The notes below the pieces were generated by a model, which had not been told where the DNA came from, did no database searches, and was given only the letters and a program-made list of their open reading frames with translations. Shown one piece after another: positions 43,945 to 52,789 of a stretch of DNA of 64,000 nt. A program made the position numbers and the translations under genes. The first letter of the stretch is position 1, and the number at the start of each line of letters is the position of its first letter. The DNA comes from JAGVSR01 sp963750715. GTDB lineage: Bacteria; Pseudomonadota; Alphaproteobacteria; Rhizobiales; Hyphomicrobiaceae. The stretch spans positions 1 to 64,000 of the forward strand of contig CAVVRP010000014.1 of NCBI GenBank assembly GCA_963750715.1. Direction: 5' to 3'.

Positions 43945-44826
43945 TCATCGCTGCTTCGTCAGTCGCAGCTTCACTCTCGCTTCGGCAGGTGAAAGAACCC
44001 GCGCGCCCATGCGCTCAACGATCTCGCGTGCGCGTGCGACCAAGTTCCCGTTTGAGGCTGGAACGCCTTTATCCAGCCAGAGATTATCCTCCAGGCCTAC
44101 ACGGACATGGCCGCCGAGAACGGCGGCTTGCGCAACGAAGGCCATCTGCAGCCGCCCAATCGCAAACGCGGCCCAACTGGCTCCGGGCGGTAAATGATTT
44201 CGCATACTGAGAAGCGCATCGGTCGTTGCCTCTGCGCCCCAGGGGATGCCAAGACAGATCTGGAACAACGGCGGTTCGTCGATCAGTCCGTCCTTGATCA
44301 ACTGCTTGGCCAGCCAGATATGGCCAAGTTCGAAAGCTTCGATTTCCGGCTTGACGCCGGCCGCCTGAATTCGACGCGCCATCTCTCGTAGCACATCGGC
44401 CGTTGCAATGAATGCTCCGTCGCCGAAGTTGAGCGACCCGCAATCCAAAGTGCAGATCTCTGGCCGCAACTCCTCGACATGAACGACGCGCTCCGCAGCG
44501 TTTACCATGTCCGTATTGGGACCGCCCGCCACCGGATTCGACGGATCGAAGAAGAAATCACCGCCCATGCCGGCCGTGAGATTGATAACGACATCGATGT
44601 CGGTGGCGCGAATGTAACCGACTGCTTCCCTGTAAAGCGCGGGGTCGCGTGCAGGCTTTCCGGTAATCGGATTGCGCACGTGCAAATGAGCGATTGCAGC
44701 ACCTGCTTTTGCAGCCTCGATCGCCGCATCGGCAATCTGGCGCGGCGTAACGGGAATAGCCGGATGTTTTCCGACCGTGTCGCCCGCGCCTGTGACCGCA
44801 CAGGTGATGATGACTTCCGAATTCAT
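43945..44826 (-). CDS. cdhC: BKACE enzyme, probable dehydrocarnitine cleavage enzyme
   Basis: This beta-keto acid cleavage enzyme has the zinc-binding HLHVRNPITGKPARD (His-x-His), NLTAGMG and GLEDNLWLDKG. Enzymes of the family condense a beta-keto acid with acetyl-CoA and split it. The carnitine-linked members convert dehydrocarnitine to acetoacetate and betainyl-CoA. The ATG at 44826 with GGAGAG upstream is preferred over the preceding GTG. It is the first gene of the leftward operon cdhC-cdhA-cdhB, and its promoter region is shared with the divergent acyl-CoA dehydrogenase. Confidence 0.82.
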   Translation of the reverse strand: MNSEVIITCAVTGAGDTVGKHPAIPVTPRQIADAAIEAAKAGAAIAHLHVRNPITGKPARDPALYREAVGYIRATDIDVVINLTAGMGGDFFFDPSNPVAGGPNTDMVNAAERVVHVEELRPEICTLDCGSLNFGDGAFIATADVLREMARRIQAAGVKPEIEAFELGHIWLAKQLIKDGLIDEPPLFQICLGIPWGAEATTDALLSMRNHLPPGASWAAFAIGRLQMAFVAQAAVLGGHVRVGLEDNLWLDKGVPASNGNLVARAREIVERMGARVLSPAEARVKLRLTKQR

Positions 44827-44897
44827 CACTTCTCTCCGTTCTGCAATCTGGTGAAGGGTTGCTCTCCGGACGCTTCGAGGGATATGCCAGATTTATT

Positions 44898-44913
44898 TTG
44901 ATTGGCCAATCAA
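44898..44913. promoter_or_regulatory. 16-bp palindrome, candidate TetR operator 1
   Basis: TTGATTGGCCAATCAA is perfectly self-complementary and lies in the 170 bases between the divergent cdhC and acyl-CoA dehydrogenase genes. The half-site TTGATTG recurs with the same inverted order in the TetR-aminotransferase intergenic region at 49724-49743. This suggests that the TetR protein controls both sides of the cluster. Confidence 0.6.
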
Positions 44914-44997
44914 TTTTTGCTGGATGCAGATCGTGCGTTCGTGCTAGAGCCTGCACACGCTTTGTGAGACCGGACCAGTTTTCGCCGCGAGGCCCGG

Positions 44998-46161
44998 ATG
45001 GAATTCGCTCTTTCCGAAGAACAAGAGATGATTGTTCGCACGACGCGGGATTTCGTCGTCAACGAACTTTTTCCCTATGAAGCTGAAATCGAGGCCACCG
45101 GGGTTCTTCGCAACGAACTACGCGATGAACTCAAGGCAAAGGCCATCGAACTCGGGCTGTATGCCGCCAACATGCCGATTGAAGTCGGCGGTGCCGGGCT
45201 CGATACGGTGACCTGGGTCCTATATGAACGGGAGCTTGGCCGCACCAGTTATGCGCTTCACTGGAACTGCGTGGCTCGGCCTTCGAACATTCTGCTGGCC
45301 TGCAACGGCGAGCAGCGAGAAAAGTATCTGTTTCCATCCATCCGGGGCGAAACGTCCGACTGTCTTGCGATGACGGAGCCGGACGTAGGCTCGGATCTGC
45401 GCGGCATGAAGACCACGGCGCGCGTCGATGGCGGCGATTTCGTCATCAATGGCACCAAGCACTTCATCAGCCATGCGGACGAGGCGGATTTTGTCATCTT
45501 GTTTGCCGCCACCGGTGAAGAAGACGCCCCGCGCGGCAAGCGGAAACTAATCACGGCTTTCCTGATTGACATGGACACGCCCGGCTTCACCGTGCGCGAC
45601 GGCTACAGGAATGTGTCGCACCGGGGCTACAACAACAGCATTCTTGAATTCAATGAGTGCCGCGTACCAAGGTCCCAGATTCTCGGTGAGATTCACAAGG
45701 GCTTCGACGTTGCAAACGAGTGGCTAGGCGCCACGCGTTTGCAGGTTGCTGCCACCTGCCTCGGCAGAGCGGAGCGGGCGCTCGAACTTGCCAAACAGTG
45801 GTCGGTCGACCGGGTTCAGTTCGGCCAGCAGATTGGAAAATTCCAGGGCATCTCATTCAAGCTCGCCGACATGGCGATGGAGTTAAGGGCCGCCGAACTG
45901 CTGACGCTCGAAGCCGCCTGGAAGTTCGATCAGAAGACGGTGACCGACACGGACATGGCCATGGCAAAGCTCAAGGCCACCGAGATGCTCGCCTTTGTTG
46001 CCGATGAGGCGATCCAGATTCATGGCGGCATGGGGCTGATGTCGGACCTGCCCCTCGAGCGGATCTGGCGCGACGCGCGGGTCGAACGTATCTGGGAAGG
46101 TACTTCCGAGATTCAGCGTCACATCATTTCGCGCGCGTTGCTGAGACCGCTGGGAGGCTGA
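44998..46161 (+). CDS. Acyl-CoA dehydrogenase, candidate butyrobetainyl-CoA dehydrogenase
   Basis: This is a normal-length FAD-dependent acyl-CoA dehydrogenase (387 residues). CLAMTEPDVGSDLRGMKT binds FAD and substrate, RVQFGQQIGKFQGISFKLAD is the typical dimer helix, and the catalytic Glu is in RIWEGTSEIQRHIISR. Next to carnitine genes, a CoA ligase and a crotonase, the likely reaction is gamma-butyrobetainyl-CoA to crotonobetainyl-CoA, as for CaiA-related enzymes working in the oxidative direction. That is inference from context. The next gene starts three bases after its stop. Confidence 0.85.
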   Translation: MEFALSEEQEMIVRTTRDFVVNELFPYEAEIEATGVLRNELRDELKAKAIELGLYAANMPIEVGGAGLDTVTWVLYERELGRTSYALHWNCVARPSNILLACNGEQREKYLFPSIRGETSDCLAMTEPDVGSDLRGMKTTARVDGGDFVINGTKHFISHADEADFVILFAATGEEDAPRGKRKLITAFLIDMDTPGFTVRDGYRNVSHRGYNNSILEFNECRVPRSQILGEIHKGFDVANEWLGATRLQVAATCLGRAERALELAKQWSVDRVQFGQQIGKFQGISFKLADMAMELRAAELLTLEAAWKFDQKTVTDTDMAMAKLKATEMLAFVADEAIQIHGGMGLMSDLPLERIWRDARVERIWEGTSEIQRHIISRALLRPLGG

Positions 46162-46164
46162 TCA

Positions 46165-48201
46165 GTGCGGCGCGATCTCTCCCGTTTGCTGTTTCCAAGA
46201 TCGCTGGCCGTCATCGGCGGCAGCGAGTGCGATATCGCGGTCCGCCGGACGCGGGAGTTTGCCTTTGATGGTGTCATTCATACGGTTCATCCGAAGCGGG
46301 ACGAATTGGGCGGGATCAAGACGGTCGCCTCAGTCGATCTGATCGAAGGTCCGATCGATGCGGCCTTCGTTGCCGTAAAGCGCGAACCGACGATCGAGAT
46401 CGTTCGGACATTGCGTAAGAAGGGATGCGGTGGCGCCGTGATCTATGCCTCCGGCTTTGCTGAAGCGGGGGCCGAGGATCTTCAGGATGCGCTGCTGGCT
46501 GCCGCCGACGGTATGCCGTTGATGGGACCGAATTGCTACGGATATGTCAACAGCATCGCGCGAGTCGCACTTTGGCCCGATGAGCACGGAATTGATGTGC
46601 TTAATCGCGGCGTGGCGATCGTCAGTCAATCGGGTAACATCGCCTGTAACCTCGCCATGACGCGGCGTGCGCTGCCGCTCGCGGGTATCTTCACCGTCGG
46701 CAACATCGCCGATGTCGATATTGGCGACATGGTCGAAGCCTTGGCATCGGACGATCGGGTAACCGCGATCGGCCTTCACATAGAGGGCCTGCGGGACGTG
46801 AGAGCCTTTGCCCGTGCGGCGGCGTTCGCAAAGTCCCGAAAGAAGCCGCTGATCGCGCTCAAAACCGGCCGCTCGGAGCAGGGAGCACGGGCAACGCTCA
46901 GCCACACCTCGTCACTGGCAGGTGCCGATACCCTCTACGATGCTCTCTTTGCGCGCTACGGCATTGCCCGCGTGGCCTCGGTGACGGCCTTCGTCGAGAC
47001 GCTGAAGTTTCTGCATTATTGCGGTCCGCTTGCCGACAGCCGCCTAGTGTCGATGAGTTGCTCAGGCGGTGAAGCAGCGCTGATCGCAGATATGGCGCTC
47101 GACAGGAAGGTCAGCTTTCCGCCTTTCGATGAGGCGACCAGGCAGAACGTTTCCGCGACGCTCAGTGAGTTCATTACCATCGACAACCCGCTCGACTACC
47201 ACACCTTCATTTGGCGGCAGGAAGATAAGCTGGCAGCCACCTTCAGTGCAGCCCTTTCCGGCGGCTTTGATCTCGGTCTGCTGGTTCTCGACGTTCCCAC
47301 CAGATCACACATGAGCCCCGCTGCATGGCTGACGACGGCGCGCGCATTTCAGCGGGCGGCGACCGAAACCGAGGCGCGCGCGGCGATCGTCGCGACGCTG
47401 CCCGAGTGCATGCCGCTCGACCTGGCATATGAACTGGCCGCCCACGGCATCGCCCCCATGATGGGTCTTGATGATGCGCTGACTGCCTTCGAGGCCGCGG
47501 CCACCATCGGCCGCCACTGGGATCGAAGCGATTCCTTGGACCTGTTGCCGATTGCGCGGCGTGGCAAGGACAGCTCGGTGCTCAGCGAGTTCGAGGCGAA
47601 GGCACTTCTGAAGGTCCATGGACTCAATGTTCCGGATGGAACGATCTGCGCGGCAAACGACGCGGCAACAGCGGCGGATCGGATCGGCTACCCTGTCACT
47701 TTGAAGGTCTCTTCGTCGACAATCGTCCACAAGACAGAGGCCGGCGGCGTCGCCTTAAACCTTGGCACGCGGGAGGATGTCACACGCGAAGCAGAGAGAC
47801 TCGGCACGCTCTGGCAGGAACTACTGGTCGAGCGCATGGTGACGGGCGCGGTTGCCGAGCTCATTGTCGGCGTCTCGCGGGACCCGCAGTTCGGCCTGGC
47901 ATTGGTCATTGGTGCCGGCGGCGTGCTGACCGAGTTTCTCAAGGACACTGCAACGCTGCTGCTTCCGACAAATCGGGCCGAGATAGAGCAAGCACTACGG
48001 TCATTGAAAGTCTGGACCTTGATCGAAGGACATCGAGGCAAGCGGGGGGACGCCAGAGCGACGATCGACGCCATCGAAGCGGTCGCACGCTTCGCGGAGA
48101 ACCACGATAGCCTGATCGATGAACTCGACGTTAATCCGCTACTCGTCCTTCCGGACGGCGCCATCGCGGTCGATGCTTTCATCCGGATGAGAACCCCATG
48201 A
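46165..48201 (+). CDS. ADP-forming acyl-CoA synthetase, single chain
   Basis: The 678-residue protein combines an N-terminal CoA-binding domain (FPRSLAVIGGSE, SGNIACNLAM), a ligase domain with the phosphohistidine in ATLSHTSSLAGADTLYDALF, and a C-terminal ATP-grasp domain (LSEFEAKALLKVHGLNVPDG, TLKVSSSTIVHKTEAGGVAL). This is the acetate-CoA ligase (ADP-forming) or PatZ-like fusion. The start is a GTG. In a carnitine setting it would activate a betaine acid such as butyrobetaine or crotonobetaine, a task usually done by AMP-forming ligases or CoA transferases. The substrate is inferred. Confidence 0.82.
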   Translation: MRRDLSRLLFPRSLAVIGGSECDIAVRRTREFAFDGVIHTVHPKRDELGGIKTVASVDLIEGPIDAAFVAVKREPTIEIVRTLRKKGCGGAVIYASGFAEAGAEDLQDALLAAADGMPLMGPNCYGYVNSIARVALWPDEHGIDVLNRGVAIVSQSGNIACNLAMTRRALPLAGIFTVGNIADVDIGDMVEALASDDRVTAIGLHIEGLRDVRAFARAAAFAKSRKKPLIALKTGRSEQGARATLSHTSSLAGADTLYDALFARYGIARVASVTAFVETLKFLHYCGPLADSRLVSMSCSGGEAALIADMALDRKVSFPPFDEATRQNVSATLSEFITIDNPLDYHTFIWRQEDKLAATFSAALSGGFDLGLLVLDVPTRSHMSPAAWLTTARAFQRAATETEARAAIVATLPECMPLDLAYELAAHGIAPMMGLDDALTAFEAAATIGRHWDRSDSLDLLPIARRGKDSSVLSEFEAKALLKVHGLNVPDGTICAANDAATAADRIGYPVTLKVSSSTIVHKTEAGGVALNLGTREDVTREAERLGTLWQELLVERMVTGAVAELIVGVSRDPQFGLALVIGAGGVLTEFLKDTATLLLPTNRAEIEQALRSLKVWTLIEGHRGKRGDARATIDAIEAVARFAENHDSLIDELDVNPLLVLPDGAIAVDAFIRMRTP

Positions 48202-48981
48202 CCACACCGATCGTAACGAAGCGCAGCGGCCCAGTTCTCGAGGTCGCCATCGATAGGCCGATAGCCAATGCTATCGATGCCGCGACCAGCCGCATCATGG
48301 GAGAGATATTTGCCGGCTTTCGCGACGACCCGAAACTGCGGGTCGCAATTCTTACCGCGGCAGGTGAGAAGTTCTTTTGCCCGGGGTGGGACCTCAAAGC
48401 AGCTGCGGACGGCGAGCCGCCGGACTCCGACTACGGTGTCGGTGGCTTTGGCGGACTGCAGGAACTTCCGGGCCTCAACAAGCCGGTGATCTGCGCTGTG
48501 AACGGTCTGGCATTCGGCGGCGGCTTCGAGATCATGCTGTCGTGCGACATCATCATCGCAGCCGAGCACGCCACGTTCGCCCTGCCGGAAATCAACTCCG
48601 GAACCGTGGCGGACGCCGCCAGCATCAAGCTGCCTCGCCGCATTCCCTATCACGTAGCTATGGAGCTTCTTTTCACGGGCCGCAGGTTCGACGCTATCGA
48701 AGCCAAGCAGTGGGGACTGGTGAACGAGATCGTACCGGCGGACGGGCTGATGCAGCGCGCACGCGCGTTGGCTGCTGAACTTGCCGACGGGCCGCCGCTC
48801 GTCTTTGCGGCGATCAAGGAAATCGTGCGAGAGACGGCGCATCTACCGATTTCAGGAGGCGTTCGACCTCGTCACGAAGCGGCGTCTCGAGACGGTGGAC
48901 ACACTATACGCCAGCGAAGACCAACAGGAGGGAGCGCGCGCATTTGCGGAAAAGCGCAAACCGCATTGGAAAGGCCGCTAG
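48198..48981 (+). CDS. Enoyl-CoA hydratase (carnitinyl-CoA dehydratase-like), one extra base near 48852
   Basis: Its ATG overlaps the stop of the synthetase gene as ATGA. Crotonase motifs are visible: FCPGWDLKAAADGE, AVNGLAFGGGFEIMLSCDII (oxyanion hole) and LPEINSGTVADAASIKLPRR. The protein resembles CaiD, which interconverts crotonobetainyl-CoA and carnitinyl-CoA. After RETAHLP the phase breaks. GATTTC at 48849-48854, read as GATTC, gives IQEAFDLVTKRRLETVDTLY and ends AFAEKRKPHWKGR at 48981, the usual C-terminus. I regard the gene as intact apart from this one base. It converges with the TetR gene with a four-base overlap. Confidence 0.82.
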
Positions 48982-49634
48982 CGCTTCAACCCTTCCACGT
49001 CGAAGCACTGGGGAAAGAACGCCGATGCGCACGTATAGACTGTGCGCAGGCATTCTTTGCGGGAGTAAGGCGCGCCTGTGGTGATCAGATCGAGCCAGAG
49101 CCCTTCCATGGTGACGCGGATGACGCGAGCCACGCGCACAGGCTTGAGCTTGCTGCCGCTCGTTGTCATCAGTTGCGCGCAAATGCCTTCGAGGACGCGA
49201 ATGTATTCTGCGTCCGTCGCTCCACATTCCTGCTGGTAGTACGGACGACTTTGCGCTTCACCCCAGAACGTGCACCAAGCCATCAGGCGGGTAGGCGTGT
49301 AGATCTTCTCGTTGAAGTCGGCCTGAATGAGGGCATCGAGTTGGCGCGCGGGAAGGTCACCTGCGTTGCCGAATGCTTCCTGCCAGTTCGCCCGATACTC
49401 CGCTGCCATATAGCGCAGCGTCTCGATCAGCAGCTTCTCCTTGGTTTCGAAGTGAAAGTTGACAAGGCCATAAGACAAGCCCGCGGCCTCTGCGACGTCC
49501 TGCAGCTTCAGGCCTGTCTGCCCCTTCTGGGCGAGCATCGTGATGGTCGCCTCGATCAGCTGCTGCTGGCGGATCTGGCGGGTTGCCTTACGCGGCACAG
49601 GTGATGCAGCTTTTGTCTTCATGAGTGCGGCCAT
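48978..49634 (-). CDS. TetR-family regulator, BetI-like
   Basis: The N-terminal helix-turn-helix domain is clear (RQIRQQQLIEATITMLAQKG, then LQDVAEAAGLSYGLVNFHFE). The ligand domain (MAAEYRANWQEAFGNAGDLP, RLMAWCTFWGEAQSRPYYQQ) has the pattern of BetI-type repressors, which often respond to choline-like quaternary amines. The start at 49634 is preferred; an ATG at 49622 is also possible. The gene lies between the carnitine and oxygenase operons and reads away from the latter, so it is the likely local regulator. The ligand is unknown. Confidence 0.82.
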   Translation of the reverse strand: MAALMKTKAASPVPRKATRQIRQQQLIEATITMLAQKGQTGLKLQDVAEAAGLSYGLVNFHFETKEKLLIETLRYMAAEYRANWQEAFGNAGDLPARQLDALIQADFNEKIYTPTRLMAWCTFWGEAQSRPYYQQECGATDAEYIRVLEGICAQLMTTSGSKLKPVRVARVIRVTMEGLWLDLITTGAPYSRKECLRTVYTCASAFFPQCFDVEGLKR

Positions 49635-49723
49635 CAATATTGACCTTCTGTAACGCAGTGCTTCTCCTCGCAGAGGCGAGAGCAAATGAAAAGACCGAAA
49701 TCGACGCCACGGCAAGTCCAATC

Positions 49724-49743
49724 TTGATTGACAAGACAATCAA
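49724..49743. promoter_or_regulatory. Inverted repeat, candidate TetR operator 2
   Basis: TTGATTG and CAATCAA are separated by ACAAGA, in the 198 bases between the TetR and aminotransferase genes. The half-site equals that of the palindrome at 44898-44913, although the spacer is six bases instead of two. An overlapping CAATC-TT-GATTG lies at its left edge. The position fits autoregulation of the TetR gene and control of the large operon. Confidence 0.6.
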
Positions 49744-49831
49744 AATACGGTGACATTGGCTCTGTAAGTGGTTGAATGCCTGGTCTGGTTTTTCGGCCGC
49801 CGTGTCCAGAGTACATGGAAGGAAGCCGTCC

Positions 49832-51176
49832 ATGGCGCCGCCTCAGACTCGCAACCTGACCAAGTCGAACGCCCAATTCCGGAAGGCGTTGAAGCGCCTC
49901 CCGCTAGGTGTGGCCTCGACGTTCCGGTATTGGGGCGAGGAGCGGACGATCTATGTCCATCATGGCAAGGGTGGGCGGACCTGGGATATCGACAATAACT
50001 GCTACGTCGACTACCGGCTTGGATATGGGCCTGCTATTCTCGGCTATGCCGACGACCGCGTCGACGAGGCTGCGCGCAAGGGGATGGAAGTCGGCGGCGT
50101 CTTCGCCCTGTCGACCGAACGCGAATTGATCGTGGCCGATCGCATGGCCAAGATGGTCCCCTCGATTGATCTGGTGAGATTTTCAAACAGCGGCACCGAG
50201 GCCGTGATGGCTGCGTTGCGGCTCGCGCGCGCCCACACCGGGCGCGAAAGTTACATCCTGATCGAGGGCAGTTATCACGGGCTGTTCGACGCCGCGATGT
50301 GGATGGTTAATCTCGCAGACTGGGACCCGGCGAGTGGGCTCGAACCCATTGTCGCCCCCTATTCGCACGGAATTCCGCAACGCTTGAAGGATCTCGTCTA
50401 CCTGACGCCGATGAACGACGCAAATCGGCTCGAGGATATCTTCAAGAAGCACAGCCAGAACATCGGCGCCATGTTGCTTGAACCCATGATGGGCAACTGC
50501 TGCGCGATCTCCGCGACCACCGAGTTCGTAAAGGCCGCACGCGCGCTGTGCGACAAGTACGGCGTGCTGCTTATCATCGACGAAGTGAAGACAGGATTTC
50601 GCGTCGCCAAAGGCGGTGTGCACTCACTTCACGGTGTCCGCCCGGATATCTGCACGTTCGCCAAAGCCATGGCGAACGGCTATCCGATTGCCGCCGTCGG
50701 CGGGCGCGAAGACATCATGCGCACATTTCGCTATGGCGGTGCGGCGCATGGCGGCACGTACACCGCCCATTCGGTATCATTGGCGGCCGCCGAAAAATGC
50801 CTCGAAATCCTCGATGAAACTCCCGCGCTTCAGAACTCTCGCCGACTATGGGGAGAAGCTGAAGGCTGGGATCTCGCGCATACTCGATCGCCGCGGCATC
50901 GTGCATTCATTCTCCGGCCACCCGTCGATGTTCGGGTTATTCTTTGCGCAAAGGCCACCCGACAATTATCGCGATTGGAAGCGCTCGGATTACAGCTTCT
51001 ACGACAAGATGGCCTATCACCTGCACGACATGGGGATCATCTGCGAGCCGGATTCGCGCGAACCCTGGTTCATGTGCGAAGCGCATGACCAGAGTTGCCT
51101 TGACGATTCCTTGCGCGCCGTCGAAGCGGCCATCGATCTCACGCTCGAACAGGTCAAATTTGAGAGAACGGCGTGA
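49832..51176 (+). CDS. Class III aminotransferase, one extra base near 50834
   Basis: This PLP enzyme of the glutamate-1-semialdehyde aminomutase / omega-aminotransferase type starts at the ATG at 49832. Visible are FSNSGTEAVMAALRLARAHT (phosphate site), LLIIDEVKTGFR and the PLP Lys in TFAKAMANGYPIAAVGG. After DETPALQ the phase breaks. GAACTC at 50833-50838, read as GACTC, gives TLADYGEKLKAGISRILDRR and continues to 51176 with SFSGHPSMFGLFFAQRP. The full protein is about 448 residues. It is the first gene of the twelve-gene operon. The amino donor and acceptor are unknown. Confidence 0.82.
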
Positions 51177-52789
51177 CGACATATGAGGCCATAATCGTGG
51201 GAGGCGGCCACAACGGCCTCGTGGCGGCGTGTTATCTCGCGAAGGCAGGATTGCGCGTCGTTGTGGTCGAGAAGAACGAGTGGGTTGGCGGCGCCGCCGT
51301 ATCGCGATCGCTGTATCCGGGTTTCACGTACTCGAACTGCTCCTATGTCTCGTCCCTGTTACGCCCAGAGATCATGCGCGATCTCGATCTTCCGAGGTAT
51401 GGGTTGCAGATCCTGCCCTACGAGGGCGGCGCCGTGCTCACACAGCAGGGCGGCTTTTTGGCGATGTATCGCAACCACGACGCAAACAGGCGTGAATTCG
51501 CACGCTATTCCAAGCGCGACGCCGAAGCCTACGACCGTTACTCGCGCGATATCCTTCGGTACTGCCGGTTCATTCGTCCGCTCCTGATGCGTACGCCCCC
51601 CGATCCGACATCGTTCCGTCTGCGCGACATTCGGGAACTTATCTACATCGGCAAGCTGTTCTCCGACCGTACCGAGACTGAGCTGAATGAGATGTTCCGC
51701 TTTTTCACAATGAGTATTTCCGACTACCTCGACGAATATTTCGAGAACCCGGTGATCAAAGCTTATCTGGCGGTGTCCGGTATCATCGGTACCGCGCTCG
51801 GACCGATGTCGCCGGGCTCCGCCTATGTCCTGCTCCACCACTACATGGGCGACGTCGATGGCAATGTCGGAGCGTGGGGTTTCGCACGCGGTGGAATGGG
51901 CTCTATCACCCAGGCCATGGCGAAGGCTCTGACCGCATCCGGCGGGGAAATCCGCACCGGGAAAGGCGTCGAACGCATCCTGGTTCGCAACGGGCGTGTC
52001 ACGGGCGTCAGTCTGGAAGGTGGAGACGAGATCTCCGCCCGTCGCGTCATATCAGGCATGGACGTTAAGCGCACGTTCCTGACCTGCATGGACGAGAAGG
52101 ATCTGCCTGGATCCTTCGTCAAGCGCGTAAAAAACTTCAAGATCCGCGGATCATCGGGAAAGGTCAATATCGCGCTCGATGCCGCGCCTAAGTTTCCAGC
52201 GCTGCCCGACGGCTCGCCGTGCATTCGCGGAGATCTGCATTTCACAGACTCGGTCGAGCGGATGGAAAAGGCTTATGACGACTGGAAGGCAGGGCGTTGG
52301 TCACGCGATCCATTCCAGGACGTGATGATCCCGACAATGATCGATCCGACCATGGCGCCGCCCGGCAAGCACTTCATGAGCTGCTTCGTTCAGTATTGTC
52401 CGCCCAAACTCGAGAATGGCGATTGGACAGACGCAGACCGGGACGCGTTCGGTGCCGCCTGCATCAAACAGATTGAGGCATATTCACCCGGTTTCAAGAA
52501 CCTCGTCCTGCATGCCGAGGTGCGCACGCCGCGGGAACTCGAGAGAGAAGTCGGTCTTACGGAAGGCAATATTTTCCAAGGGGAACTGACATTCGATCAG
52601 CTCCTGTTCAACAGGCCGGTGCCGGGGGCGGCCCAGTATCGCTCGCCGATCAAGGATCTCTGGATGTGCAGTTCTTCCACCCATCCTGGTGGTGGTGTGA
52701 TGGGCGCTCCAGGCCGCAACGCCGCGGCGGAGATCCTTCGTAATCTCAAACGGCCCGTTCCGGTGAGGGATGCCTATGACGTCCTATGA
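51173..52789 (+). CDS. FAD-dependent oxidoreductase, phytoene-dehydrogenase-like, copy 1
   Basis: The GTG start overlaps the aminotransferase stop. The 538-residue protein begins with a dinucleotide-binding motif, IIVGGGHNGLVAACYLAKAG, and a Glu that binds ribose (VVVVEKNEWVGGAAVS). The C-terminal FAD motif is SSTHPGGGVMGAPGRNAA, as in COG1233 proteins (CrtI-like). Such proteins include amine and carotenoid oxidoreductases and several uncharacterised groups. Nothing nearby suggests carotenoids; the neighbouring oxygenases and folate enzyme suggest oxidation of a C-N bond. A second FAD gene follows with a 20-base overlap. Confidence 0.8.
   Translation: MTTYEAIIVGGGHNGLVAACYLAKAGLRVVVVEKNEWVGGAAVSRSLYPGFTYSNCSYVSSLLRPEIMRDLDLPRYGLQILPYEGGAVLTQQGGFLAMYRNHDANRREFARYSKRDAEAYDRYSRDILRYCRFIRPLLMRTPPDPTSFRLRDIRELIYIGKLFSDRTETELNEMFRFFTMSISDYLDEYFENPVIKAYLAVSGIIGTALGPMSPGSAYVLLHHYMGDVDGNVGAWGFARGGMGSITQAMAKALTASGGEIRTGKGVERILVRNGRVTGVSLEGGDEISARRVISGMDVKRTFLTCMDEKDLPGSFVKRVKNFKIRGSSGKVNIALDAAPKFPALPDGSPCIRGDLHFTDSVERMEKAYDDWKAGRWSRDPFQDVMIPTMIDPTMAPPGKHFMSCFVQYCPPKLENGDWTDADRDAFGAACIKQIEAYSPGFKNLVLHAEVRTPRELEREVGLTEGNIFQGELTFDQLLFNRPVPGAAQYRSPIKDLWMCSSSTHPGGGVMGAPGRNAAAEILRNLKRPVPVRDAYDVL

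Noticed and set aside
47688..48842. 384-codon open frame antisense to the synthetase and hydratase genes
   Set aside because: It crosses the overlap of two well-supported genes and reads as a low-complexity Ser/Pro/Thr frame.
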